DNA from: DATFCK01 sp045809745
Lineage (GTDB): Bacteria > Verrucomicrobiota > Verrucomicrobiia > Chthoniobacterales > UBA10450
Length of the DNA stretch: 36,782 bases
NCBI GenBank assembly: GCA_045809745.1
Contig: JBJMXE010000131.1
Span: 1-36,782, forward strand
Direction: 5' to 3'
Shown here: one piece after another, positions 13,627 through 20,855 of the stretch
Position numbering within the stretch: the stretch's first letter is position 1
Layout: every line of letters begins with the position of its first letter
Program-made: the position numbers and the translations under genes
Notes under the pieces: model-generated
Database searches by the model: none
What the model was told of the DNA's origin: nothing
The model's input: the letters and a program-made list of their open reading frames with translations, nothing else

Positions 13627-14076
13627 CTAACGCCTCCTTCTTCGAGTGTTCGCCGCCTTTTTCGCTGCTCGCGAACGACTCGCCGCAGTGCGCCGGCGCG
13701 CGGCGGAGTGAGCCTGGCGTGAAAGCGCCCGATGCGATGCCGCGGAACGCGGCTCACGTTTCAGCGCCTGCTTAACCGCTCGCGAACGTTTTGCCGAGGT
13801 CGCTCGGCTTCCCCGCCGACTTTTCGCGATATCGCGCCTGGCCTGCTTCCGGGTCCGTCGCGACGCCGTTCCTTTCTTCGGCGGCGACAAGGGCACTCCA
13901 GCTCGCCGCGCTTTGGACAACCCGATGGCGATTGCCTGCTTCGCCGAACGCGCGCCGTGTTTTCCGTCGCGGATGTGCTCCATCTCTTCGCGAACAAATT
14001 CGCCGGCCTGAGTGGACGGCGCTTTGCCTTCACGCGCATCCCTGCGGGCTCTTTCGATCGTCTTCTTTTCTGGCAT
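13627..14076 (-). CDS. DUF6496-like protein with histone-like basic tail
   Basis: The 149-residue product has an N-terminal domain (about 1-65) with FVREEMEHIRDGKHGARSAKQAIAIGLSKARRAG, the pattern of DUF6496 proteins (a short helical domain with KQAIAIALSEAR). Residues 66-149 are a low-complexity Arg/Ala/Ser/Lys tail with a run of five Arg at the end. The tail is like histone H1 or alveolin-type DNA-compacting tails and must be disordered. No Shine-Dalgarno sequence is seen before the ATG at 14076. The following 51-residue basic gene is coupled by 4 bp, so the pair probably acts together on DNA, perhaps under stress. Confidence 0.75.
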   Translation of the reverse strand: MPEKKTIERARRDAREGKAPSTQAGEFVREEMEHIRDGKHGARSAKQAIAIGLSKARRAGVPLSPPKKGTASRRTRKQARRDIAKSRRGSRATSAKRSRAVKQALKREPRSAASHRALSRQAHSAARRRTAASRSRAAKKAANTRRRRR

Positions 14077-14217
14077 ATGTACTTAGGGTTTCGTGGCAAG
14101 TGTCGGTAAATGGATGTGACAATTCTGGCGTCGTAGGCTGTGGCCGCACAGTTCGGCTGGGGAATTACATGCGCCACGGGGAAGTTGTGGGCCATCTCTT
14201 GAGACGGCAACCATTTG

Positions 14218-14240
14218 ACGGCGTCTGACACAGACGCCGT
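14218..14240. other. 9-bp perfect hairpin in a divergent intergenic region
   Basis: acggcgtct (14218-14226) and agacgccgt (14232-14240) flank a gacac loop. It lies between the leftward histone-like operon and the rightward 14333 gene, so it is more likely an operator or structural element than a terminator. Confidence 0.4.
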
Positions 14241-14332
14241 ACAATCATCATCGGCCACCGCTGATTAAGGCTTTTCGAAAATTGAGCGTTCCGCACATCA
14301 GTTGGGTCTGAGTTCCCGGGCGGTTTTGACTT

Positions 14333-14965
14333 GTGAATCGAACGAAGCACCGGCGAGCGTTATTCCTCGCCACCATTTTCGCCGCGCTCAGCGTCTGGGT
14401 ATTAATTATCCTAACCAAACCGACCGCCCCACAGCCGGTGCGCGGGTCGGCGTCGATTGATCCTCGGGTTCACTGGCCGCCATTGCCGCCGCTGCCGGAA
14501 TTCACGAAATATCACAGCCCTGCCGGATCTCCGGAGGTTTCCGTAACCGACAGCGCTATCGGCGAGGCTCTGTCTCAGCCAGACCCCTTACCCGACTCAC
14601 AGCATCTTAGCCGGGGTGCCGATATGTTATCGGTGAAGCTTTCCTCGCCGGTGCCCGTTAGGCTAATATCACTCGGTGTTGTGGATGTGGCTCTCGTCCT
14701 GACTATTCACCCGCCGAAAACAAATTCGACGGAGGCTCGGTTGTTAGCTATCGATGAAATTCGACGCGCTGTCGCGTTCCGGGCGGAAGCGCACGATTTG
14801 CTGCTCATATTTGACAGTTCAGGCGAGACACGGAATGGCGTTCGGGCGGTGCTCAGCGCCGCGCCGCCTTACGATCTGACCCAGGAGGTGATTCAACAAC
14901 TTGGCCACTCGCCAGTATCGCAACATGTTCCCAGCGGTCACGATGCTGGAGCGAGCCGCAACTAA
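14333..14965 (+). CDS. membrane-anchored hypothetical protein
   Basis: The 210-residue protein starts at GTG. Residues about 8-29 (RALFLATIFAALSVWVLIIL) form a signal anchor, followed by a Pro-rich linker (WPPLPPLPEF) and a soluble domain of about 110 residues (VRLISLGVVDVALVLTIHPP ... EIRRAVAFRAEAHDLLLIFD) likely in the periplasm. No family is recognised. Its last bases lie 20 bp from the convergent FAD-oxidoreductase gene. Confidence 0.6.
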   Translation: MNRTKHRRALFLATIFAALSVWVLIILTKPTAPQPVRGSASIDPRVHWPPLPPLPEFTKYHSPAGSPEVSVTDSAIGEALSQPDPLPDSQHLSRGADMLSVKLSSPVPVRLISLGVVDVALVLTIHPPKTNSTEARLLAIDEIRRAVAFRAEAHDLLLIFDSSGETRNGVRAVLSAAPPYDLTQEVIQQLGHSPVSQHVPSGHDAGASRN

Positions 14966-14985
14966 TTACCGATGCAGATGCTGAT

Positions 14986-16407
14986 CTAGCGGTCCCCGAG
15001 CGCTGCATTGGCAGCATGAAAACCACACATGCCATGCACGCCGCCGCCCGGCGGAGTGGATGATGAGCAGAGATAGATTCCCTTCATCGCGGTCCGATAC
15101 GGACAAAAGCTGAACGTCGGGCGCGCGATCAACTGGAACAGGTCAGCCGACCCTCCGTTGATATCGCCACCGACCAGATTCGGGTTCCGGCGCTCAAGTT
15201 CCGCGCAGCCGATCGTATGCCGCGCCAAAACGCACTGCTGAAATCCCGGCGCAAACCGCTCGATCTGCCGCTCAAGTGCGGCCGTCATATCCACAGTCGA
15301 ACCGTTAGGCACATGAACATAAGCCCAGGCAATGTGTTTCCCTTCGGGTGCTCGTGAAGGATCAAATAAGGTCGGCTGAGCGAGTAACACGAAAGGTTTA
15401 TCCGGATGCTCCCCGCGTGTGACCTGCTTTTCCGCGAAAGCGATTTCCTCCAGCGTTCCGCCAAGATGTACCGTGCCGGCACGGCCGCACTCCGCAGCAC
15501 GCCACGGGATCGGCGCGTCCAGGGCGTAATCGATTTTGAACACGCCCGGACCATAACGGTAATGCTGCAACCGCTTCTTGTACCCGGCGGGCATTCGATC
15601 CGCGGCGATCCGGATTAATTGCGCAGGCGTAACGTCCAACAAAATCTTCGGCGCTGCGGGCAGGTCGGTCAGATTCGAGACTGGATGATTCACCACGATT
15701 TCACCGCCGAGGCGCCGGAAGTGCTCTGCTAGTGCCTGCGATAACATTCCGGAGCCCCCGCGCGGAAGCGGCCAGCCGACAGCATGGCCTAACAACCCGA
15801 GGATAATTCCGAACGCTGATGAAGGTATTTGGTCCAGCGACAAAAAAGAATGAGCCGATAAACCCGCGAACAAGGCTTTGGCTGGGTCGTCTTTGAACCA
15901 GCGTCGGGCCACCGACGTGGCAGGCCCCATGGCTCGCCAGCCAAATCGGGCAAGCGCGATCGGATGTCGAGGCACGTGCAGCATCGGGCCTAACAATTCG
16001 CCTGCGAGTCTCGGCCAATCGTTCAGCAGCGGCTCCATGAAACTGTGGTAGGCATTACGGTCAGGGCCGAGCCCTTCAGCAGTGGCCGCGACTGACCGCA
16101 TCAAGATCGCTGCCGTGCCATCGTCGAGCGGGTGGGCGAGTGCGAACTCCGGCTGGATCCAGTCCAGGCCATGCTCCTCAAGAGGCAGCGTTCGGAAAAA
16201 CGGCGAGCCGATGCCAAGCGGGTGAATCGCCGAACAAACGTCGTGGATGAACCCAGGCAGGGTCAGTTCGGCGGAACGCGCTCCGCCCCCGACGATGTCA
16301 CTGCCTTCAAGGATGATCACCCGCTGTCCGGATTGGGCGAGCCGGATACCGGCAGCGAGACCGTTCGGCCCTGAACCAACCACAACTGCGTCATATCTAT
16401 TCGTGTT
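14986..16407 (-). CDS. FAD-dependent oxidoreductase, phytoene desaturase (CrtI)/PYROXD2-like
   Basis: The 473-residue protein, read from the ATG at 16407, begins with a Rossmann FAD motif (YDAVVVGSGPNGLAAGIRLAQSG then VIILEG) and has the family's C-terminal flavin-contact region (KGIYLCSSSTPPGGGVHGMCGFHAA). The middle fits the CrtI/PYROXD2 amine-oxidase-like superfamily (SALGLL... PRGGSGMLSQALAEHFRRLGGEIVVN). Related enzymes desaturate carotenoids or squalene-like lipids; PYROXD2-like bacterial members often have no known substrate. No other carotenoid gene is nearby, so I call only the superfamily. A longer reading to 16425 is possible but unsupported. It overlaps nothing and lies 60 bp from the tetraheme gene upstream. 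Confidence 0.85.
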   Translation of the reverse strand, partial: NTNRYDAVVVGSGPNGLAAGIRLAQSGQRVIILEGSDIVGGGARSAELTLPGFIHDVCSAIHPLGIGSPFFRTLPLEEHGLDWIQPEFALAHPLDDGTAAILMRSVAATAEGLGPDRNAYHSFMEPLLNDWPRLAGELLGPMLHVPRHPIALARFGWRAMGPATSVARRWFKDDPAKALFAGLSAHSFLSLDQIPSSAFGIILGLLGHAVGWPLPRGGSGMLSQALAEHFRRLGGEIVVNHPVSNLTDLPAAPKILLDVTPAQLIRIAADRMPAGYKKRLQHYRYGPGVFKIDYALDAPIPWRAAECGRAGTVHLGGTLEEIAFAEKQVTRGEHPDKPFVLLAQPTLFDPSRAPEGKHIAWAYVHVPNGSTVDMTAALERQIERFAPGFQQCVLARHTIGCAELERRNPNLVGGDINGGSADLFQLIARPTFSFCPYRTAMKGIYLCSSSTPPGGGVHGMCGFHAANAALGDR

Positions 16408-16466
16408 CATCAGCGATGAAACCACCGATCACCCATCGCGCAGGACGACGCAGTGAGTCGGGCCGA

Positions 16467-17741
16467 TCATTTACCCACCGCCGGTTTTGCCAGAGCATCC
16501 CGGTATTTCGCAAACGCAGCGCTGAAACGTGCCGGATCAAAGACAGCGCCACGCTGCACAGTGTCGAGAAGTTCTCTGCCTTCCGGCCGAGGTGACACAT
16601 CGCTGTCCAATCCGGCCGCGATCGCCAGACGATTGACGGCCGGCGCCAGGCGCTCGGCGCGACGGGCGAGGATCCTATTGGGGACATCCCTCTGGCGGAA
16701 TTCCGATTCGCTGCTGAGCAAAGTTTGTAGTGTGTCTGTGGCGAAAGCAGACCCAATCGTAGCTGCGGACGCCGCCCGGGCGAATGCATCGGCGCGACCT
16801 TGCATATCAATAAATGACGCCCGCACCGCCGGCCCTCGAACCGCATCGAGGATTGGCAACTCAGGTTGCGATGCGATTTTGCCTAACAACCAGGCCAGCC
16901 CGCTCCAGCGGGCCACCTCGTCCTCATCGGCGGTCTCGATTTTCGCCAGCGCCCAACTTATCTCCCGCAGCGCAACGGCCTGGCCAACGAGCCACGTCTT
17001 GGCTCCCGTCCCCGGTTCGTCGGTCCAATGTTTTGGTTCGGCAACGGACTGGCCGTCCAGTTCGAAACGCATTTCCGGATGACCTGATGCCAGAACGTCC
17101 CGATCCACGTTCTGATGACAGGCGACGCAGGTGTTGGCCCGAACATATAAATTTCGCAGATCCCGCATGCCTGCGGTCACTCGCGTCGCATAACTCCAGT
17201 CCGGCCGGGTGTGACCGCGCAACCATCCTCCGGCTGCATTGTGACAGGTCTCGCAGGAAACGCCCTGGTCGGCATGTTCAGCACCTTCGGTTAGGCGTGG
17301 CCCGGCAATGGTTTGGAATGGCGAATGACACACCGTGCAACGGGCACTGGATTGGGCCTGACCAAGCTGAAGGGTTTCGGCCATTCGCGCCGACCGGGCG
17401 TTCGCCAGCACAGCGTGAGCGCGCGAATGAAAATCCTGCTGTGACCAGGTGATGTACTGGCTGCGTTTCGGACCGGCGCCTCCGTGACAGCTGGAAGATT
17501 TACAGCCGGCAGAGCCAACATACTCCTCACCATGAGCCGGTGGGATCATGAGCTGCCGACTTGCCGCTCGCGCTCCCGCTGTTCCGGTTATGAAGCAAAG
17601 CGAAAGGATGATGCCTCCCCCGATGGAACGAATAGCCGCCACGGAAAGAGGTCGATCGCGAACGGTCTTGCACGATCGGCGGGAGATAAGACACCATCTC
17701 ACGCGTGCATCCGGGAAAATTCTTCCATGCAGCGGCACCAA
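16467..17741 (-). CDS. tetraheme cytochrome c, c554-like
   Basis: The 424-residue reading contains four heme-attachment sites: a CX4CH (C80-KSSS-CH) and three CXXCH (C135 CTVCH, C163 CETCH, C205 CVACH). After the fourth heme comes the motif LASGHPEMRFEL, typical of the cytochrome c554/multiheme family where this His ligates a heme iron. A hydrophobic segment at about 40-58 (GGGIILSLCFITGTAGARA) is the likely signal peptide, so the true start may be internal, for example the GTG at about residue 34. The rest is helical and heme-free. It belongs in the periplasm. It is divergent from the cytochrome b and decaheme genes and probably feeds or drains electrons from them. Confidence 0.88.
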   Translation of the reverse strand: MVPLHGRIFPDARVRWCLISRRSCKTVRDRPLSVAAIRSIGGGIILSLCFITGTAGARAASRQLMIPPAHGEEYVGSAGCKSSSCHGGAGPKRSQYITWSQQDFHSRAHAVLANARSARMAETLQLGQAQSSARCTVCHSPFQTIAGPRLTEGAEHADQGVSCETCHNAAGGWLRGHTRPDWSYATRVTAGMRDLRNLYVRANTCVACHQNVDRDVLASGHPEMRFELDGQSVAEPKHWTDEPGTGAKTWLVGQAVALREISWALAKIETADEDEVARWSGLAWLLGKIASQPELPILDAVRGPAVRASFIDMQGRADAFARAASAATIGSAFATDTLQTLLSSESEFRQRDVPNRILARRAERLAPAVNRLAIAAGLDSDVSPRPEGRELLDTVQRGAVFDPARFSAAFAKYRDALAKPAVGK

Positions 17742-17877
17742 TCGTTACTTTTGCACGGCCGGTGAATAGAAGTCGATCATGCAAACCCGGCCGAGAAGAT
17801 CTGCATGACTCACCCGACGGAATGATCGTTTCAAGTGTGCGTTGATCTTCCCCAACTAAACATCAGCATCTCCGAAC

Positions 17878-18900
17878 ATGCGGATCCTTAACCGCACTCA
17901 CGCCCCGTGGTTCGTCTTTGTCCTGGTGGCAACAGCACTGGCTTCCTGGATCTACATTGGAAACTTCCTGCCGGAACGTCTGCCGCGCTCACTGGCCCTT
18001 CCCAATGGACTGGTCCAGGCGAATACCGGTCATCGGACGGCTGGGGCGACACCGGTCGGGCTCATCCTCGGTTCAATCGCATTCGCAATATTTGTGTTTG
18101 CCGGTCTGCTCGGAGTTCGAAAAAAACTTCTGCGCTTAAAAGTCGGCTCCGTGCAGTCGTGGATGCGCGCCCACATCTGGCTGACGTTGCTGACCATTCC
18201 ACTCGTCCTGCTGCATAGCGGTTTTCGTCTCGGTGGTCCGATGACCGTTCTGTTGCTGGTTTTGTACGTGATTGTAATGGTCAGCGGCATTTACGGCCTG
18301 ATCCTTCAACACCGTATTCCGCGCCTGATGCAGGAGCGAGTGCCGGTCGAAACCGTTTATCAGCAAATCCCGCATGTGCGCCGGAAATTGTGCATTGCGG
18401 CCGAGCAATTACGCGAGTCATTCGATGCCCCAGGCACCAGCAGAGTGTTGGCTGCCGCTGCGGCCAGAACCGCTGATGCGCTTGGTCTCGCCTCCGGCTC
18501 CGATTATGGCGACGCCAACCCGGTTAGGGATGTCGTTTCCAACGCAGTATCCATTGAACAAGTCGGAACCGCGGCGGATTCGGAATCCGAAGCTGCGCTC
18601 GTCGACTTCCTCGATCGCCAGGTCCTGCCCTATCTTCGGTCAAACGCTGGCCGTCCATTTGGTCTCGGCAAAGCGCAATTTTCAGATGACGCTTTCCGAT
18701 TCGTTAAGCTCCACGTTACCGTGCCGTATCGCGGTCTGGTAGAGGAAATCGAATCGTGGTGTGATGAGCGGCGGATGCTGGACCTTCAGGCGAAGTTGCA
18801 CCGTTGGCTACACGCATGGCTCTTCGTGCACGTGCCGATCTCGTTTCTCCTGATCATTCTGACGGCGTGGCACGCATTCGTGACGCTTTTCTATTATTAA
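17878..18900 (+). CDS. diheme-type membrane cytochrome b (probable quinol dehydrogenase)
   Basis: The 340-residue protein has about five membrane helices: 10-28, 58-79, 97-118, 121-143 and 313-337. Two helices carry histidine pairs spaced 14 apart, H99/H113 and H318/H332. This is the classic arrangement for two stacked b hemes in a four-helix bundle, as in cytochrome bc complexes. A soluble domain (about 150-305) lies between. I know no exact family name. The next gene begins 3 bp downstream, a membrane-anchored decaheme cytochrome c, so the pair probably forms a quinol:cytochrome c module in the inner membrane. Heme and quinol binding are inferred from the His pattern. Confidence 0.8.
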   Translation: MRILNRTHAPWFVFVLVATALASWIYIGNFLPERLPRSLALPNGLVQANTGHRTAGATPVGLILGSIAFAIFVFAGLLGVRKKLLRLKVGSVQSWMRAHIWLTLLTIPLVLLHSGFRLGGPMTVLLLVLYVIVMVSGIYGLILQHRIPRLMQERVPVETVYQQIPHVRRKLCIAAEQLRESFDAPGTSRVLAAAAARTADALGLASGSDYGDANPVRDVVSNAVSIEQVGTAADSESEAALVDFLDRQVLPYLRSNAGRPFGLGKAQFSDDAFRFVKLHVTVPYRGLVEEIESWCDERRMLDLQAKLHRWLHAWLFVHVPISFLLIILTAWHAFVTLFYY

Positions 18901-18903
18901 CGG

Positions 18904-20508
18904 ATGCCCACGCCCCGCAGAACGCAAAAGCAACTGTCGGAGAAGTACAAGGATAATCTCGCTAACTACAAGCGGCTTTACACCGGGCGCCGCGCCATAC
19001 TCGCGGTCACGTTCCTGGCGATTGCTGGCGGAGCAATTGCGGTCTGGCATTATTCCAAACGCGCCCCCGAAAAGTTCTTCAATCCCGGGCCGGTTTCGAG
19101 CCACCACCAAAATATAACCGGTGCGGTAGTGACCAGTTCGACCGGTCAGGCTGCCGTTAACGGATCCTCGACGAATTGCGACGCCTGCCACGACAAATCC
19201 CTCATCACCGGTGAGGGACTTTCCTTCAAAAAGTTTCGCCAGATCGTGCAGGCCAGCTTCCGTGAGGGGGCCTCCGCCGGCCGAATCGAACAGATCGACA
19301 TCAGGTGCGAGACCTGTCACGCCAAACTGAGCGGGCGTGCCCACACGTTTCACGAGCCGAACGCGATCCAGCATCGTTGTTCGACCTGTCATCAGGAACA
19401 TCGCGGACCCGGTCCAATGAAACTCGTGGCTAGCTCCGACTGTGTTTCGTGCCACGGCAACGGGCGCATCATGCAAGCCGCCGCGCAACAGAAGGTGCCG
19501 GACAATTGGTCGGCCCGCGATCGCCACCCTCAGCCAACACAACGAGTCATTTTCGATCAGTTAGGCCGACCGCGAGAGGGTTATACGAAGACGTTCTCAT
19601 CGTTCTGGCAGGATCATCCGGAATTCCAAATCAATGTCGCCAAGGCAGCCGCGCCCGACAAGATTCGCGATCCTGACTCGTATGTTTCCGCCACCGGAAC
19701 TCACGATATTCTGCGATTCAATCATAGCCGGCATTTCAGTGCCGATATCCCGGCGGTAAACAATTCAGGGAAAAAACTGGACTGCAACTATTGCCACCAG
19801 TTGGAGATCGAAGGCCGGTTCATGAAGCGGATTTCGTTCGAAGCAAATTGCCAGGCCTGTCATCAGCTCCAATTCGATCTTAATAATCCCGATCTGACAT
19901 TGCCTCACGGTGATCCGACGGCGGTTCTTGGGTTTCTTCGTTCCGTCACCAGCCATTATGAAGACCTGGCCAGGCGAAAAGGAATGACCGATCCGAAAGC
20001 GATCCGCACCTTCATCGAGCAGCAGCGAAACCAGCTCCGGCGTCAATACAGCTCCGATGTGCAACTCGTTAACCAGGTGTTCTTCGAAGCTGATCCTTAC
20101 AAAACCCGGCCCGATCTGCCCCGACCGCGGCTGGCGAACTTCGCCGGCTGCGCGTATTGCCACGACGTGAAGCCCAGCAGCGTAGGCGCGCCGGAAATCA
20201 CCAAGCCAATTCTGGTCGATCGCTGGATGTTAATGTCCGATTTTGATCACGCGAAGCATGTCTCGGTTAAGGGAGTGGACTGTGAGACGTGTCATCAAAT
20301 CGCGCGGAGCAGCACCAGGAGCTCTGACATTCTACTGCCGGTGAAAGACAGTTGCGTGAAATGTCACAGCCCGCATGCGGAGCCCGGCATGCGGACCGCA
20401 GCGGAATGCATCACGTGTCACGGTTATCATGCGAAGAGCGTTCCAGCGGGCCTTGCCACCGGCTCGAAAATTTCGGTGAAGGCCATGATGCTGGCCGGGA
20501 ATCCGTGA
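18904..20508 (+). CDS. membrane-anchored decaheme cytochrome c
   Basis: The 534-residue protein has a cytoplasmic N-terminus, one uncleaved anchor (about 31-48, AILAVTFLAIAGGAIAVW) and ten CXXCH sites in the periplasm: C92, C135, C159, C180, C294, C316, C416, C460, C484 and C502. Extra His residues (HDILRFNHSRHF, DFDHAKHV) are likely distal ligands, giving low-potential bis-His hemes. The FNHSRH / FDHAKHV pairs before heme clusters are typical of class III and NrfB-like multiheme proteins. It starts 3 bp after the cytochrome b stop, so the two are co-translated. It would accept electrons at the inner membrane and relay them across the periplasm. No family name fits exactly. Confidence 0.92.
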   Translation: MPTPRRTQKQLSEKYKDNLANYKRLYTGRRAILAVTFLAIAGGAIAVWHYSKRAPEKFFNPGPVSSHHQNITGAVVTSSTGQAAVNGSSTNCDACHDKSLITGEGLSFKKFRQIVQASFREGASAGRIEQIDIRCETCHAKLSGRAHTFHEPNAIQHRCSTCHQEHRGPGPMKLVASSDCVSCHGNGRIMQAAAQQKVPDNWSARDRHPQPTQRVIFDQLGRPREGYTKTFSSFWQDHPEFQINVAKAAAPDKIRDPDSYVSATGTHDILRFNHSRHFSADIPAVNNSGKKLDCNYCHQLEIEGRFMKRISFEANCQACHQLQFDLNNPDLTLPHGDPTAVLGFLRSVTSHYEDLARRKGMTDPKAIRTFIEQQRNQLRRQYSSDVQLVNQVFFEADPYKTRPDLPRPRLANFAGCAYCHDVKPSSVGAPEITKPILVDRWMLMSDFDHAKHVSVKGVDCETCHQIARSSTRSSDILLPVKDSCVKCHSPHAEPGMRTAAECITCHGYHAKSVPAGLATGSKISVKAMMLAGNP

Positions 20509-20587
20509 CGAGGATTTGCCCCCGAAAATGACGAAAAAAGACGAAAGCGCCACCGAACGGGGAAATTTCGCAGCCGAAGGATTAGGA

Positions 20588-20785
20588 TCCGCTAAACACG
20601 CGAAACGATGCGAAAAAAGAGAGGGTGGGAACCTAGGGGATGGAGGGACGAGCTTGTCTCGTCCCACTAATCGCTCAGTCTCCCTAAAATAATGGGACGA
20701 GACGAGCTCGTCCCTCCATTAGGTGGCTGGTCCTTCGGTCGTCATTCGCCTTTCCTTTTAGCGTTCTTTCGCGTTTTTCGCGGAC
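20588..20785. repeat. paired-hairpin intergenic repeat, copy B
   Basis: This second copy of the 10661-10850 element begins ccgctaaacacgcgaaac and contains gggacgag-cttgt-ctcgtccc and gggacgag-acgag-ctcgtccc hairpins. Its far end (cgcgtttttcgcgg) is the inverted partner of the start. It fills most of the 347-bp gap 20509-20855 between the convergent decaheme genes; no gene is seen in that gap, and the element could end both transcripts. Confidence 0.8.
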
Positions 20786-20855
20786 ATTGTTCCGGATGTG
20801 GTAAGGCAGGCGCTCCGCCTGTCAGTGGGTAGCAATTCGCCCGCAATACGCAGCG

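Noticed and set aside
14248..14275. atcggccaccgctgattaag resembles the attC arm gatcagccaccgctgatgag
   Set aside because: Only about 12 bases are identical, no RYYYAAC/GTTRRRY cores flank it and no partner arm is nearby, so an attC relic is not supported.
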